Positions 8,515 to 18,724 of a stretch of DNA of 64,000 nt are shown piece by piece. The translations under genes and the position numbers were made by a program. Each line of letters begins with the position of its first letter. Within the stretch, counting starts at the first letter, position 1. The notes beneath the pieces are model-generated. The model saw only the letters and a program-made list of their open reading frames with translations, was not told the origin of the DNA and made no database searches. The stretch lies in assembly GCA_030295235.1 (NCBI GenBank), contig AP026125.1, positions 2,170,001-2,234,000 of the forward strand, written 5' to 3'. This DNA is from Fistulifera solaris (Eukaryota; Bacillariophyta; Bacillariophyceae; Naviculales; Stauroneidaceae).

Positions 8515-10514
8515 TCCAGCTTCCAGTGTCTACGCGTATGTTACGTAGCCGTCGTAGGAAATTTATCTCTGTAGGAGAACCCGGAAATTGCCTTTTTCAC
8601 CGTCGTCCAGTTCTTGGGTTTCCAGTCCACAGATGTCAACGTTTTGTTGCGCACCGTAATTGCTTCGTATTGGAAAACAACAATTGCCACCGACTTGAAA
8701 ACTGAACGTTGAGGGAGCGAATGATGCAACGCTTCGAACGTCTACGTGATTTCACGTAGCTCTCGTAGGGAAATTTATCGACAGAGGGGCAACCCGGATA
8801 TTGTTTAATTTCGATCACACCATTTTACGCGTCTTTTGGACACCAATGTCAAATATACTTAACCCAACATGATTCATACGAGCCATGAAACAATCAATCA
8901 TCCACCTTGATTGGATAGTAAAACTTGAAACAGTAGAAAGATAAAACACTTCCAATGTCTACGCGTATGTTACGTAGCCGTCGTAGGAAATTTATCTCTG
9001 TAGGAGAACCCGGAAATTGCCTTTTTCACCGTCGTCCAGTTCTTGGGTTTCCAGTCCACAGATGTCAACGTTTTGTTGCGCACCGTAATTGCTTCGTATT
9101 GGAAAACAACAATTGCCACCGACTTGAAAACTGAACGTTGAGGGAGCGAATGATGCAACGCTTCGAACGTCTACGTGATTTCACGTAGCTCTCGTAGGAA
9201 ATTTATCGACAGAGGGGCAACCCGGATATTGTTTAATTTCGATCACACCATTTTACGCGTCTTTTGGACACCAATGTCAAATATACTTAACCCAACATGA
9301 TTCATACGAGCCATGAAACAATCAATCATCCACCTTGATTGGATAGTAAAACTTGAAACAGTAGAAAGATAAAACACTTCCAATGTCTACGCGTACGTTA
9401 CGTAGCCGTCGTAGGAAATTTATCTCTGTAGGAGAACCCGGAAATTGCCTTTTTCACCGTCGTCCAGTTCTTGGGTTTCCAGTCCACAGATGTCAACGTT
9501 CTGTTGCGCACCGTAATTGCTTCGTATTGGAAAACAACAATTGCCACCGACTTGAAAACTGAACGTTGAGGGAGCGAATGATGCAACGCTTCGAACGTCT
9601 ACGTGATTTCACGTAGCTCTCGTAGGGAAATTTATCGACAGAGGGGCAACCCGGATATTGTTTAATTTCGATCACACCATTTTACGCGTCTTTTGGACAC
9701 CAATGTCAAATATACTTAACCCAACATGATTCATACGAGCCATGAAACAATCAATCATCCACCTTGATTGGATAGTAAAACTTGAAACAGTAGAAAGATA
9801 AAACACTTCCAATGTCTACGCGTATGTTACGTAGCCGTCGTAGGAAATTTATCTCTGTAGGGGAACCCGGAAATTGCCTTTTTCACCGTCGTCCAGTTCT
9901 TGGGTTTCCAGTCCACAGATGTCAACGTTTTGTTGCGCACCGTAATTGCTTCGTATTGGAAAACAACAATTGCCACCGACTTGAAAACTGAACGTTGAGG
10001 GGGCGAATGATGCAACGCTTCGAACGTCTACGTGATTTCACGTAGCTCTCGTAGGAAATTTATCGACAGAGGGGCAACCCGGATATTGTTTAATTTCAAT
10101 CACACCATTTTACGCGTCTTTTGGACACCAATGTCAAATATACTTAACCCAACATGATTCATACGAGCCATGAAACAATCAATCATCCACCTTGATTGGA
10201 TAGTAAAACTTGAAACAGTAGAAAGATAAAACACTTCCATTGTCTACGCGTACGTTACGTAGCCGTCGTAGGAAATTTATCTCTGTAGGGGAACCCGGAA
10301 ATTGCCTTTTCACCGTCGTCCAGTTCTTGGGTTTCCAGTCCACAGATGTCAACGTTCTGTTGCGCACCGTAATTGCTTCGTATTGGAAAACAACAATTGC
10401 CACCGACTTGAAAACTGAACGTTGAGGGAGCGAATGATGCAACGCTTCGAACGTCTACGTGATTTCACGTAGCTCTCGTAGGGAAATTTATCGACAGAGG
10501 GGAAACCCGGATGG
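8515..10514. repeat. Tandem array of a ~428 bp unit, about 4.7 copies
   Basis: Unit starts fall near 8515, 8944, 9372, 9801 and 10229 (spacing 427-429 bp) with over 97% identity between copies. Each unit has two related boxes. Box A (8529-8595 in copy 1) begins CTACGCGTATGTTACGTAGC. Box B (8741-8812) begins with a perfect hairpin, CTACGTGATTTCACGTAG. Both continue with CGTAGG, AATTTATC, then a G-rich run and AACCCGGA. The last copy breaks off after box B at AACCCGGAT. A short minus-strand frame of 62 codons recurs in copies but I do not call it a gene. Related single copies lie at 14540-14630 and 40660-40990. Confidence 0.93.
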
Positions 10515-10684
10515 CGGAATGATACATCAAACAAAAGTCGTTCCGCGTTCGACGAGGAAAACGTTTATTATTGCGATCACGACGATGATGTTGCGATGCA
10601 CGAAAACGGAATCAAAGATTGCATTCATCTAATTTCTTCATCATAATGTCCCTTACATTTCAACCATAGATAACCATTAGAACA

Positions 10685-12167
10685 ATGACGACTCAGCATG
10701 GCAATCGCAAAAGCGGTGAGCAACCAAAGAATCGATCCTCATTATCACAGTCACCGAAGGAAAACGGCGACGAAACCGCGAAATCTTTCGTCACACAGAA
10801 ATCGTTGCCTCTGGTTCGCTACTTATCGTCGAATCATAGTGATGAATGGGATTCTTATACAGACGATGATGAATCCTTCATTCAAAGTTTCCCAAAAATC
10901 GAACTACATGTTCATCTCGACGGAAGTTTTGATCCGCATTATCTATTCGACTTCTTACAGCAGCAAATTCAGAAGTCTCCGCGTTACTCAGACTCCGTAC
11001 ACACACCGTCTCCGTATTTGTGCTGGCCTACAGAACAGCCTGTTCCGTGGGATCCTGCCAACAGTCCCTTACCGCTCCGTTCGAAAGTACAAGATTGTCA
11101 AACACCCAAACAGTATCATCAACTCTGCACGTGTCGTGGCTTTCGCTCACTCGCGCAAATGCTCAATTGTTTTCAATACTTCTTGCCACTAGTTCAAGGG
11201 AACTTGGAATTGCTGGAAAAACTCGCTTTTGATTTCGTCCAGCGGCAGTGGGAACAGCATGTCATGTACACCGAAGTGCGTTATTCGCCGCATTTACTAG
11301 CGACGCAGCAGTCACCAGAAGACGAGGAAAACAAGACTGGTTCTTCAATAATTACAGCGGAACAAGTGTATCAAGCTGTTACACATGGATTGCGTCGAGG
11401 AACGCAACAATTCGGAATCAAAGTAAATCAGATTCTGTGTGCCATCACATGGCATCCCGAATGGGCCGAAGGGACGCTGGAATTAGTCCAAGCACACTTT
11501 CACGAATTTCCTTGTGGAGTAGTAGGCATCGATATTGCCTCGGGCGAAGAGCATTTTGATCAAGAAGGACACCCAGAATTGTATCAAGCCCATTACGATA
11601 TGATTCAAAAGGCCAAACAGCTTCACATACCGATTACTTTACACGCGGGAGAATCGACGTCGCGAGCTCAGGAAAATGTACGAACGGCTATAGAAACATA
11701 CGGTGCCAAGCGCATTGGTCATGGTTACCGAATGGTGGATCAGCCCGAACTTATGACGTTTGTAAAGAGCGAGGCTGTCACGTCGAAGTTTGTCTTACTT
11801 CGAGTGACGAAACGGGTGGATGGGATTATGATGAACATACACAAAAGGATTGGAAGCAGCATCCTTGTGTTACTATGAAACAGCACGGTGTGCCGTTTTC
11901 GTTGAGTTCCGATGACCCCGCAGTCTTCCATACGTCATTGGCATGGCAGTATCGTACCGCTATCACCAAAATTGGATTTGATCGCGAAATATTTGAGCAA
12001 ACGAACTTGGATGCGATAGCGGCCGCCTTTTGCCAGAAGATGAAAAGAAAGAATTGCGAGAACAAGTTCGTCGGTATTGCAGCAACGCGCATAGACGTTC
12101 GTTTCGAAGAGCTACCTCGGAGACTTTTACAGATAGAGTGTATCTCAGCAACAAGCAATACTTATAA
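10685..12167 (+). CDS. Adenosine deaminase (two one-base shifts)
   Basis: Metal-dependent adenosine/AMP deaminase family, converting adenosine to inosine in purine salvage. Visible motifs in order: PKIELHVHLDGS (the first two zinc-binding His), ITLHAGES (zinc His and catalytic-site Glu), AKRIGHGYR, and LSSDDPAVFHTSL (catalytic Asp pair). The frame shifts once at 11764-11767, where AAGAG stands for an expected AAGGAG. It shifts again at 12028-12031, in a T run. With both allowed for the gene is 495 codons and keeps family sequence to its end (EKKELREQVRRYCSNAHRR, stop at 12165). Read literally, the first frame stops at 11878, before the catalytic Asp. Both shifts are in mononucleotide runs, so error is likelier than loss. 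Confidence 0.9.
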
Positions 12168-12625
12168 CTTGTAATTGAGTAAGTAAGTAGAATATATTTG
12201 CTTTTGAAGGCTGTTGCCTTTCTTCTCATGCTTGGCTAATTCAGATTCGGGTTCACATCTCTACCAGTACCAGGTATACTCCTAGTCCTAGGTCCTACTT
12301 CTTTGTCAACCAGATTAGATACAAGGTTAAGTATTTTCTGAGTTTTGTTCGTTTAGTTCTCTCGTGTCGTAGCGAGTCTACTTTGTACTTTAAATTGTAC
12401 TGTGAAGAGATTCTTTCTCACAAAAATCCGACAGCCCCTAAAAATCTATTCCAACGCTTCCTCAAAAAGGGAAGCAAGACCCAACGGCGCACATTCATCG
12501 TCTCACTTTTTCGTTCCTTGCAACCCAACAAAAAAATCACTAACGAGTTGCTCATCGAGTAGGCGGCTCTTTGATTAGTTTATCTTGGTGCTTGATTGGT
12601 GGCAATCCATTATTTAAGCTAGACT
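12168..12625. other. Intergenic region
   Basis: 458 bp between two genes read in the same direction. Nothing was recognised apart from short palindromes such as CCTAGTCCTAGG at about 12277. It probably holds the 3' end of the deaminase transcript and the promoter of the next gene. Confidence 0.45.
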
Positions 12626-13967
12626 ATGGCGAAAGGGCACGATGCACATTCGGCGACAAGTTTTGAGATCTCGGATGACGAATCCTCAATTCATAGTTCT
12701 GATTACGGGACATCTTCTTCCGTCGATTCGGCAACCCATATTCGGTCCGTTGCATTGAGTATTGGAGCATCTACCATGTTGGATTTTCAAGGCGACGATG
12801 GCGACGAAGACGTGTTGGATATCCAAAAAAGATGGAAACTCAAAAAACAAGAGTATCTGAACAAAAACAAAACCAAGAAGAATTCTCAAAAAGAAAATAT
12901 ACCAGCAAACGAGGTACTGGCGACAGTGAATGCTCATCTGATGTCTGGGTTGAAGTAAGCGATTCATCTTGGGATCACGACGAGCGGCAAAATCAAAAGC
13001 ATTCACATCGATCGTCACGGCAATCGGCAGCGGCATCCAGACACTCCAGCAATGCTCAATCGTCGCGAAGTAGACGCAGTGAAAAAAAGTTCGGAAAGGA
13101 GTAGAGGGCCAGCTAAGTCACGCACCAGTTCAGAAGGGGGTGGAAGGTCTGGAAAGGGAAGTTTTAATTCGGACCGTTCTCGTTCATCTGGTGCGGTGAA
13201 GTTAGAATATGTCGATTATATTTCCAAAGTTGACGTGGCTTCAAACAATCGAGGCATCTCTACCGTTGGTCCCATTGGAAGTGAGGAAGCAAAGTCTGCT
13301 TTTTTTTAACATGAGAGAAATTCCTCATACAATTGCAGCTCAAAAGAGTGGGGACGATGTCTCATCAATCGGCGGCTACTCACACGTACATGTTGCGATG
13401 CAAGCGTATCGGAAGAAGCAACAAGAGCAACAGCGTCGACAAACAGCGGCTCATAGACCTGAAGCAGAATTACTGGAGGAGGAGGAGGAGGAGGCAGACG
13501 CTGCAAAGCGGGATAACACGCGCAATGCTACGCAAGGCCGTGTTCCCAATTCGAGATCGTCTTCACGCTCTGCCTCGAACCAAATGCCTCCCACTAACCC
13601 CTCGCACCCGCGCTCTGCAAGCGTGGATCAGCCAAGAGTTCCTCCTCCATTGATTCCGGAGTCTGAGGTACCAAATCCTGATATGTACCGTTTTGGTTCA
13701 GCAATGGGCCCAGCCAGACTCGATGCAAATAGGCTTGAGGCACTTCGAATGCAAGCTCATCGGCTGCATACGATGCCAGATTTAGAGCATGGCATTCAGC
13801 AGCGCTATGAAAGAACAATACAGCATCCGAATGGGATGATGATGATGGTCAAGCCCGAGGATTTACCTTTGCAGCGGACTGGGATGGAGCTTCTCTTTGT
13901 AGCCGTCATATCTGTTTCGCTGATCACGCTGGTCGTCCTGTTGATAATAATGATGACTCAAAAATGA
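12626..13967 (+). CDS. Tail-anchored coiled-coil protein of unknown function (three one-base shifts)
   Basis: A Ser/Asp-rich N-terminus (SFEISDDESSIHSSDYGTSS), basic Ser/Arg stretches, a Gln/Glu-rich helix (RKKQQEQQRRQ, then a run of Glu near 13480), and a single C-terminal membrane segment (LLFVAVISVSLITLVVLLII) three or four residues before the stop. This is the layout of a tail-anchored protein of the ER or another internal membrane. Four overlapping frames join at an A3 (12907-12909), an A7 (13082-13088) and a T8 (13300-13307). One base added, then two removed, gives exactly 447 codons. No GT-AG intron explains the joins. No known domain recognised. Confidence 0.68.
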
Positions 13968-14168
13968 AGCGGCAATTTTACCGCATTGTACGGCAAATCG
14001 TCTTGGTCGAAATTTATCATTGGTGGATTAAAACAACAAAAGTGACATATACCAACTGGATAACAAGACTACATTAAAATCTTATTTCCTTCCACTTGGA
14101 GCTCTACTCCACTATCTCTCTCATCTCATATTCATTTTCACAAACCTCCGCTTATACACAAAAGTTTC

Positions 14169-14193
14169 CCACGACCGCATTTCAGTCATGAAT
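14169..14193 (-). repeat. Short CATGACTG/CAGTCGTGG-type hairpin
   Basis: On the minus strand it reads ATTCATGACTG, AAATG, CGGTCGTGG, a member of the dispersed ~25 nt hairpin family. The flank GGGAAACTTTTGTG resembles the flank of the copy at 41130. Confidence 0.6.
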
Positions 14194-14386
14194 GTAAATG
14201 TGTGACGTGGTCGTGAAGAGGCCACGAATAATATTACCAATTGAAAGACTTTTTTAGGTGTGAGGTTAGATAACGTTTTCATTTGAAACGCAATATCTTT
14301 CAAATTTACGCCTTCGAAAAGGTTCCGGATCGTTGACTGCAGGGTCACTACAAATGTATAGGATCAATGTGTTCGTTCAACGAGAC

Positions 14387-14407
14387 CGTGACTGAATTTC
14401 AGTCACG
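14387..14407. repeat. Short hairpin CGTGACTG..CAGTCACG
   Basis: A 21-nt nearly perfect palindrome, CGTGACTGA-AT-T-TCAGTCACG type, of the same family as the copies at 17935, 18153 and 46642. Confidence 0.6.
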
Positions 14408-14539
14408 CTCCAATTAAGGAAAACAAATGGAACGGCGACAATTGCGGTCACACCGTACACTAAAGCCATCTTCATTTTCTCCGAGTACATGCCAGTAAAC
14501 GATAATCGACAGCATTTGTCTTCATTTCGTAAAAAGAAT

Positions 14540-14630
14540 GAAAGATGAAATGCAACCAATTTCTACGTGGGTTTTACGTAGGCCTCGTAGGGGAATTTAT
14601 CGACAGAGGGGGTACCCGGATATGGTGTAT
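14540..14630 (+). repeat. Single box-B copy of the CTACG..CGTAG element
   Basis: Shares with the tandem array: ATGCAAC, then CTACGTGGGTTTTACGTAGG, TCGTAGGGGAATTTATCGAC, AGAGGG and TACCCGGATAT. It ends about 45 bp before the first ATG of the ABC transporter, so it lies in that gene's promoter or leader. Confidence 0.85.
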
Positions 14631-14673
14631 TTTCGGTCGCAGCATTTCCTTTTCGTATAGTCTATCGTCATTG

Positions 14674-17600
14674 ATGATGATGATTCATTCATTCGTCAAT
14701 GCGTTGCTGTTTTACGTTACTTTTTTAATTCCTTTGCTTTCTAAGCTTCAGTCCAATTTTCTGCTTTATTATGGTGGAAAACGGCAATCGCGTCAATGCT
14801 GCGCAGAAAATGGTCGGCCTTTTTCGGCCTCCGAACTATCCTCTCGTAAAAAGCCATACTGGCAAATCACTGCTTTTCTGTCATTGATATCGGCTGATCT
14901 CCTAGTATCTTTACTCTTTATGACACCGCTATTCCCTAAACTCATCACAGGATCAGCAAACGATCATTACACTGTTTACGGTACACTTTCTGATTTAGGA
15001 TTGCTGGCTCTAGTGCGAGCATTGACATCGCTCGTAGCCATGGCTGTTTCCTACGTGAAAGCCGAAGAACGACCGGAGTATCCCTTTGTTCTTGTTCATC
15101 CGAATGGAGAAAAGAAAACACGAGAAGAACTCGAAGAAGAAGCTTTGGAAGAGGCGTTCGGATCGTGGCTCTGGCGATTTACCACTCGACCGTCATTTGC
15201 GACGCAACTGGTGGCGACGTTGACACAGGGACTTTGTGTTGTGAAAGCTCTGTTGCGTATGAATATTGAAATCGGTCTTTATCATGACAAGCAGCCGATG
15301 CATCCGCTACTTTGGGTGGCGATCATGTTGGCGGCCTTTATGAGTTTGTTAGAAGCATGCGTGCTCGATTATGTTTGTCAGTTAGTTGTCAGTTACGCGA
15401 AAGAAAATGAGCGGCGGGGAATGCTTCGAACGCTATCGTCGCTTAGTGTGCCTCTTTTGGCAGCGGATTCGAGATCAGTAGATGAAGAGCAAGACGGGAG
15501 TCTTGAAGAAGAACAGGAGAATGAAGTGGAAGTAAGAGGCGTGAGCGACATTACCAGCGATAGCAACTACAAGGCTTCGTGGAAAGACTTGCTTCAGACT
15601 TGTGCTCCTGATATCAATTTGCTCGTATTGGCTTTTTGTATTTTTGATTTTCGCTGCCGTATCACAGACGCTTATTCCACTTTATCTCGGACATATCCTT
15701 GATGCGCTGACGGAAGCTTTCTCGAACCACAATGAAGATAATGACGATGAATCCGTTTTGCAAGTTCCTGGTTTCATCAAAAACATTGAGCTCTTAGTCC
15801 TTGTATCCATTTGTGCCGGCGTCTTCTCCGGTTTGCGTGGTCAGTAAAACCCCTGCGTGTCGTAACGAATGTATGCTTTTTATTGAAAGAAGCTCACAAA
15901 AATTGTTCACACTGATAGGTTCGATTTTTACCGTCGTTGGCGGCAGAGTCAATTGTCGTTTGCGTATCAAATTGATGGATTCGCTTCTCGTTCAGGATAT
16001 TGGCTTTTTCGATGTGACCAAAACGGGCGATATTACGTCACGGTTGTCGTCAGATACCACGCTCGTGGGCGATCAAGTCACAATGAATGTGAATATATTT
16101 CTCCGTTCATTAGTACAAGCTCTTGGAGTTCTTGGTTTCATGTTCACGGTATCTTGGCAGTTGTCTGTGTTGGCATTTATCAGTGTTCCCGTGATCACGA
16201 TGATCAGTCGATGGTATGGAGGTTATGTTCGTTCTTTGACCAAACTGATGCAGAAGAGACTCGCCGAGGGGAACGTTGTTAGCGAGTCGGTGCTCAGCGC
16301 CATGTCCACGGTCAGGTCCTTCGATGCAGCAACCAATGAACTGAAGGAATTTGAAAAGTGCATGGACAAATACCTCACGCTGAATATGCGATCCTCCTTC
16401 GCATACTGTGGTTTCGCTTGTTTGACAACGTCGCTCCCCGAGCTTGTGTTTGCTGTTGTCGGTAAGTCTCGCCCGCGTTTTGTATAGTGTAGACGAATGC
16501 GAATTCTGACCCTTACCTGATGTGCTATAGTGTTTTATGGTGGATTGATGGTTCGTAACGAGGATATCACCAGCGGCCAGCTAGTTAGTTTTCTGCTCTA
16601 TTTACAATCGCTTTCTGACGCGATTGCCAGTATGGGGTGGGTTTTTGGTTCTTTGACACAAGCAGTGGGAGCGGCCGATAAAGTATTTGAACTATTGAAT
16701 CGTCAACCGAAAGTCACTCCTCCATCTACCACACGTCCCATCATCGAAGCGGAACGTCACTCCCGCGCACACAATTTACAATTGGGCACATTTAAGACAA
16801 CGAACCAACGATTGCAAGGTATTGTACCGGAGTCGGCGCGAGGTCAGATCGAATTCAAGGACGTGACGCTGTATTACCCTTCCCGGCCACAAAAGCGCGT
16901 GTTAAACGGAATCTCATTCAAAGTCGAACCCGGATCCATAGTTGCGTTGGTGGGAGAATCAGGTGGAGGAAAGAGTAGCATCATTTCGTTACTACTGCAT
17001 CATTACGAACAACAGTCGGGTCGAATTTTGTTCGATGGGATAGCCATTCACGAATTACAAGCTGCATGGCTCTGCCGAAACGTGTCGATTGTGTCACAGG
17101 AACCCACATTGTTTGGCCGCAGTATCAAACGCAACATAATGTACGGACTGGAAGGCACGTCCGCGGAACCCAACCAAGAAGAAATTGAAGAGGCGGCACG
17201 TTTGGCCAATGCCGATTCCTTCATTCAAAATATGCCGATGAAATACGATACCGAAGTGGGTGAGCGCGGAGTGCAACTGAGCGGCGGACAAAAACAAAGA
17301 ATTGCAATTGCTCGTGCGTTGGTGCGCAAACCTCGTGTGTTACTTTGTAAGTACCGACTGGACTAATGTGTGGCTTATTGTGAACAGATGCTGATCTTTT
17401 GACCACTTTCCCACGTTGCTGGCCTCACAGTGGACGAAGCCACGTCGGCTCTTGATGCTGAAAGTGAGCATTTAGTCCAGCAAGCCATTGATGATATGAT
17501 TTCTCGTGGAAAGAACAGCGACTCTGGCGAAGAGCCCATGACAGTTGTGATTGTAGCTCATCGTTTGTCAACAGTAAGGAGTGCAGATCGTATATTCGTT

Positions 17601-17754
17601 CTAAAAAGACGGCGCGGTTGTAGAGGAAGGCAATCATGAGGAGTTGTTGCAAAATGATACTGGGGTGTACGCTTCTTTAATCCAACGACAAATGGAAGCT
17701 CAAAGGAAATTAGATAGCACTGATGCTGTCACAGATGGAGACGCTGATGATTAG
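14674..17754 (+). CDS. TAP-like ABC transporter, ABCB type half transporter
   Basis: Introns at 15840-15918, 16462-16530 and 17347-17430 (GT-AG, phase-consistent) join four exons into 948 residues. The first part has several hydrophobic segments and an acidic linker ([12 protein letters not shown]), as in TAP/TAPL proteins that have extra N-terminal membrane helices. The ABC membrane domain follows ([31 protein letters not shown]). The nucleotide-binding domain has Walker [10 protein letters not shown], the Q-loop SQEPTLFG, signature LSGGQKQR, Walker [13 protein letters not shown] and H-loop AHRLSTV. All catalytic residues are present. TAP-like half transporters dimerise and move peptides across ER or lysosomal membranes; the substrate here is unknown. 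Extra bases at 15633-15637 (T5) and 17603-17607 (A5) shift the frame. I start at the ATG at 14674 because the upstream frame is repeat DNA. Confidence 0.9.
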
Positions 17755-17934
17755 GGAAATAGAAAAGTATATATTAAGTTTTTAACCCCACCAGTCTGTT
17801 AAGCGAGTGTCGATGTGGTCAGGAACGAGAACAAGCATTCACCGTTCAAGGGGCCAAAACCATTGATGTTGTTGTGGAAATGGATTGCGTCCAAGGTGTC
17901 TTCACTTCCCAGAAAATCTGCGTGATTAGTCATT

Positions 17935-17959
17935 ACTCGTGACTGACAGGCAGTCGTGG
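17935..17959 (+). repeat. Short CATGACTG/CAGTCGTGG-type hairpin
   Basis: ACTCGTGACTG, ACAGG, CAGTCGTGG: arms of seven to eight pairs, loop of about five. Confidence 0.65.
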
Positions 17960-18152
17960 ACTCCTTGAACCATCACTTTGGGTCCATAGTAAACATGGGA
18001 AACAAAGTTTCACAAAGCTCTTCGACGTGAAACTTAATGACGTCTCATGAAAAGGCTTGTCAAGACTTTTTCATCGCAACGACGACAAATGGAACTCAAG
18101 GTATGTCGTTGAACAATCGAATTTTAGGCCGCATTATCGCTCAAAAATAATG

Positions 18153-18177
18153 ATTCATGACTGAAGTGCAGTCGTGG
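18153..18177 (+). repeat. Short CATGACTG/CAGTCGTGG-type hairpin
   Basis: ATTCATGACTG, AAGTG, CAGTCGTGG. Preceded by the AGGCCGCATTATCGCTC block shared with the copy at 18371. Confidence 0.68.
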
Positions 18178-18370
18178 CGAAAACGGAAAACACTTTGGTC
18201 GATAGTAATACGAAAGACAACGTTTTGCAAGGCTTCCGACGTAAAAAAATGTAATGATGTATAATCCAAACGCTTCTGTGACTATTGCATTGTAGGAACG
18301 ACAGAAGGAGCTGAAAAGATTCTGCTGAACGAACAAGTTCTAGGCAGCATTGTTGCTCGACATAATTTGC

Positions 18371-18395
18371 ATTCGTGACGGAATTACAGTCGTGG
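18371..18395 (+). repeat. Short CATGACTG/CAGTCGTGG-type hairpin
   Basis: ATTCGTGACGG, AATTA, CAGTCGTGG. One arm position differs from the copy 218 bp upstream, but the flanks match it. Confidence 0.62.
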
Positions 18396-18724
18396 ATAGT
18401 ATGATTTAACACTTACCAGGTATCGCATTATACTCCGGAGTAGTAGATAAGGTTTTCCTTATTTAAAGCAGACGGAAATTCTGTATCTCAAGAGAAGTTT
18501 GAAATCATCTGGGTGTGCGGTGTTTTTACCGCTTCAGTAAATCTGCGGGCCTGGTGTTTTCACGTCGTCCGCACAGAAAAATCTGGAGAATGAAGGATAT
18601 CAAAGGCAATAATAACTTTTGTTACTTTTCCTTTATTTCAAACAAAAAACTATAATGATCAAAAAGCATCCAGTTGTTCAGTAACATCAAAGATTTCCAT
18701 ATACAAGCGCACCTGCACGCAAGA

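Larger units (their letters stand above)
13968..14539. other. Intergenic region with two short hairpins
   Basis: The region has no credible gene. It holds two members of the short hairpin family: 14169-14193 (minus orientation, CCACGACCG..TTCAGTCATGAAT) and 14387-14407 (CGTGACTGA, then TCAGTCACG). The first is followed by a third arm, GTGGTCGTG at 14207-14215, able to pair with its start. Confidence 0.55.
17755..18724. other. Gene-poor spacer with three short hairpins
   Basis: 970 bp without a credible gene. Three hairpins of one family lie at 17935, 18153 and 18371. The last two sit in a ~60 bp imperfect repeat (AGGC.GCATTAT.GCTC..ATAAT, then the hairpin), at about 18126-18177 and 18341-18395. 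The last 100 bp should hold the promoter of the next gene. Confidence 0.6.

Noticed and set aside
8541-10442. Small frames in every unit of the tandem array as separate genes
   Set aside because: They recur with the repeat and have no start context or neighbouring coding signal; the old copy's similar frame is noted as a question, not a gene.
11759-12035. Introns to explain the frame changes in adenosine deaminase
   Set aside because: Protein similarity is continuous across both points, so nothing is removed; one base per site in a run explains them.
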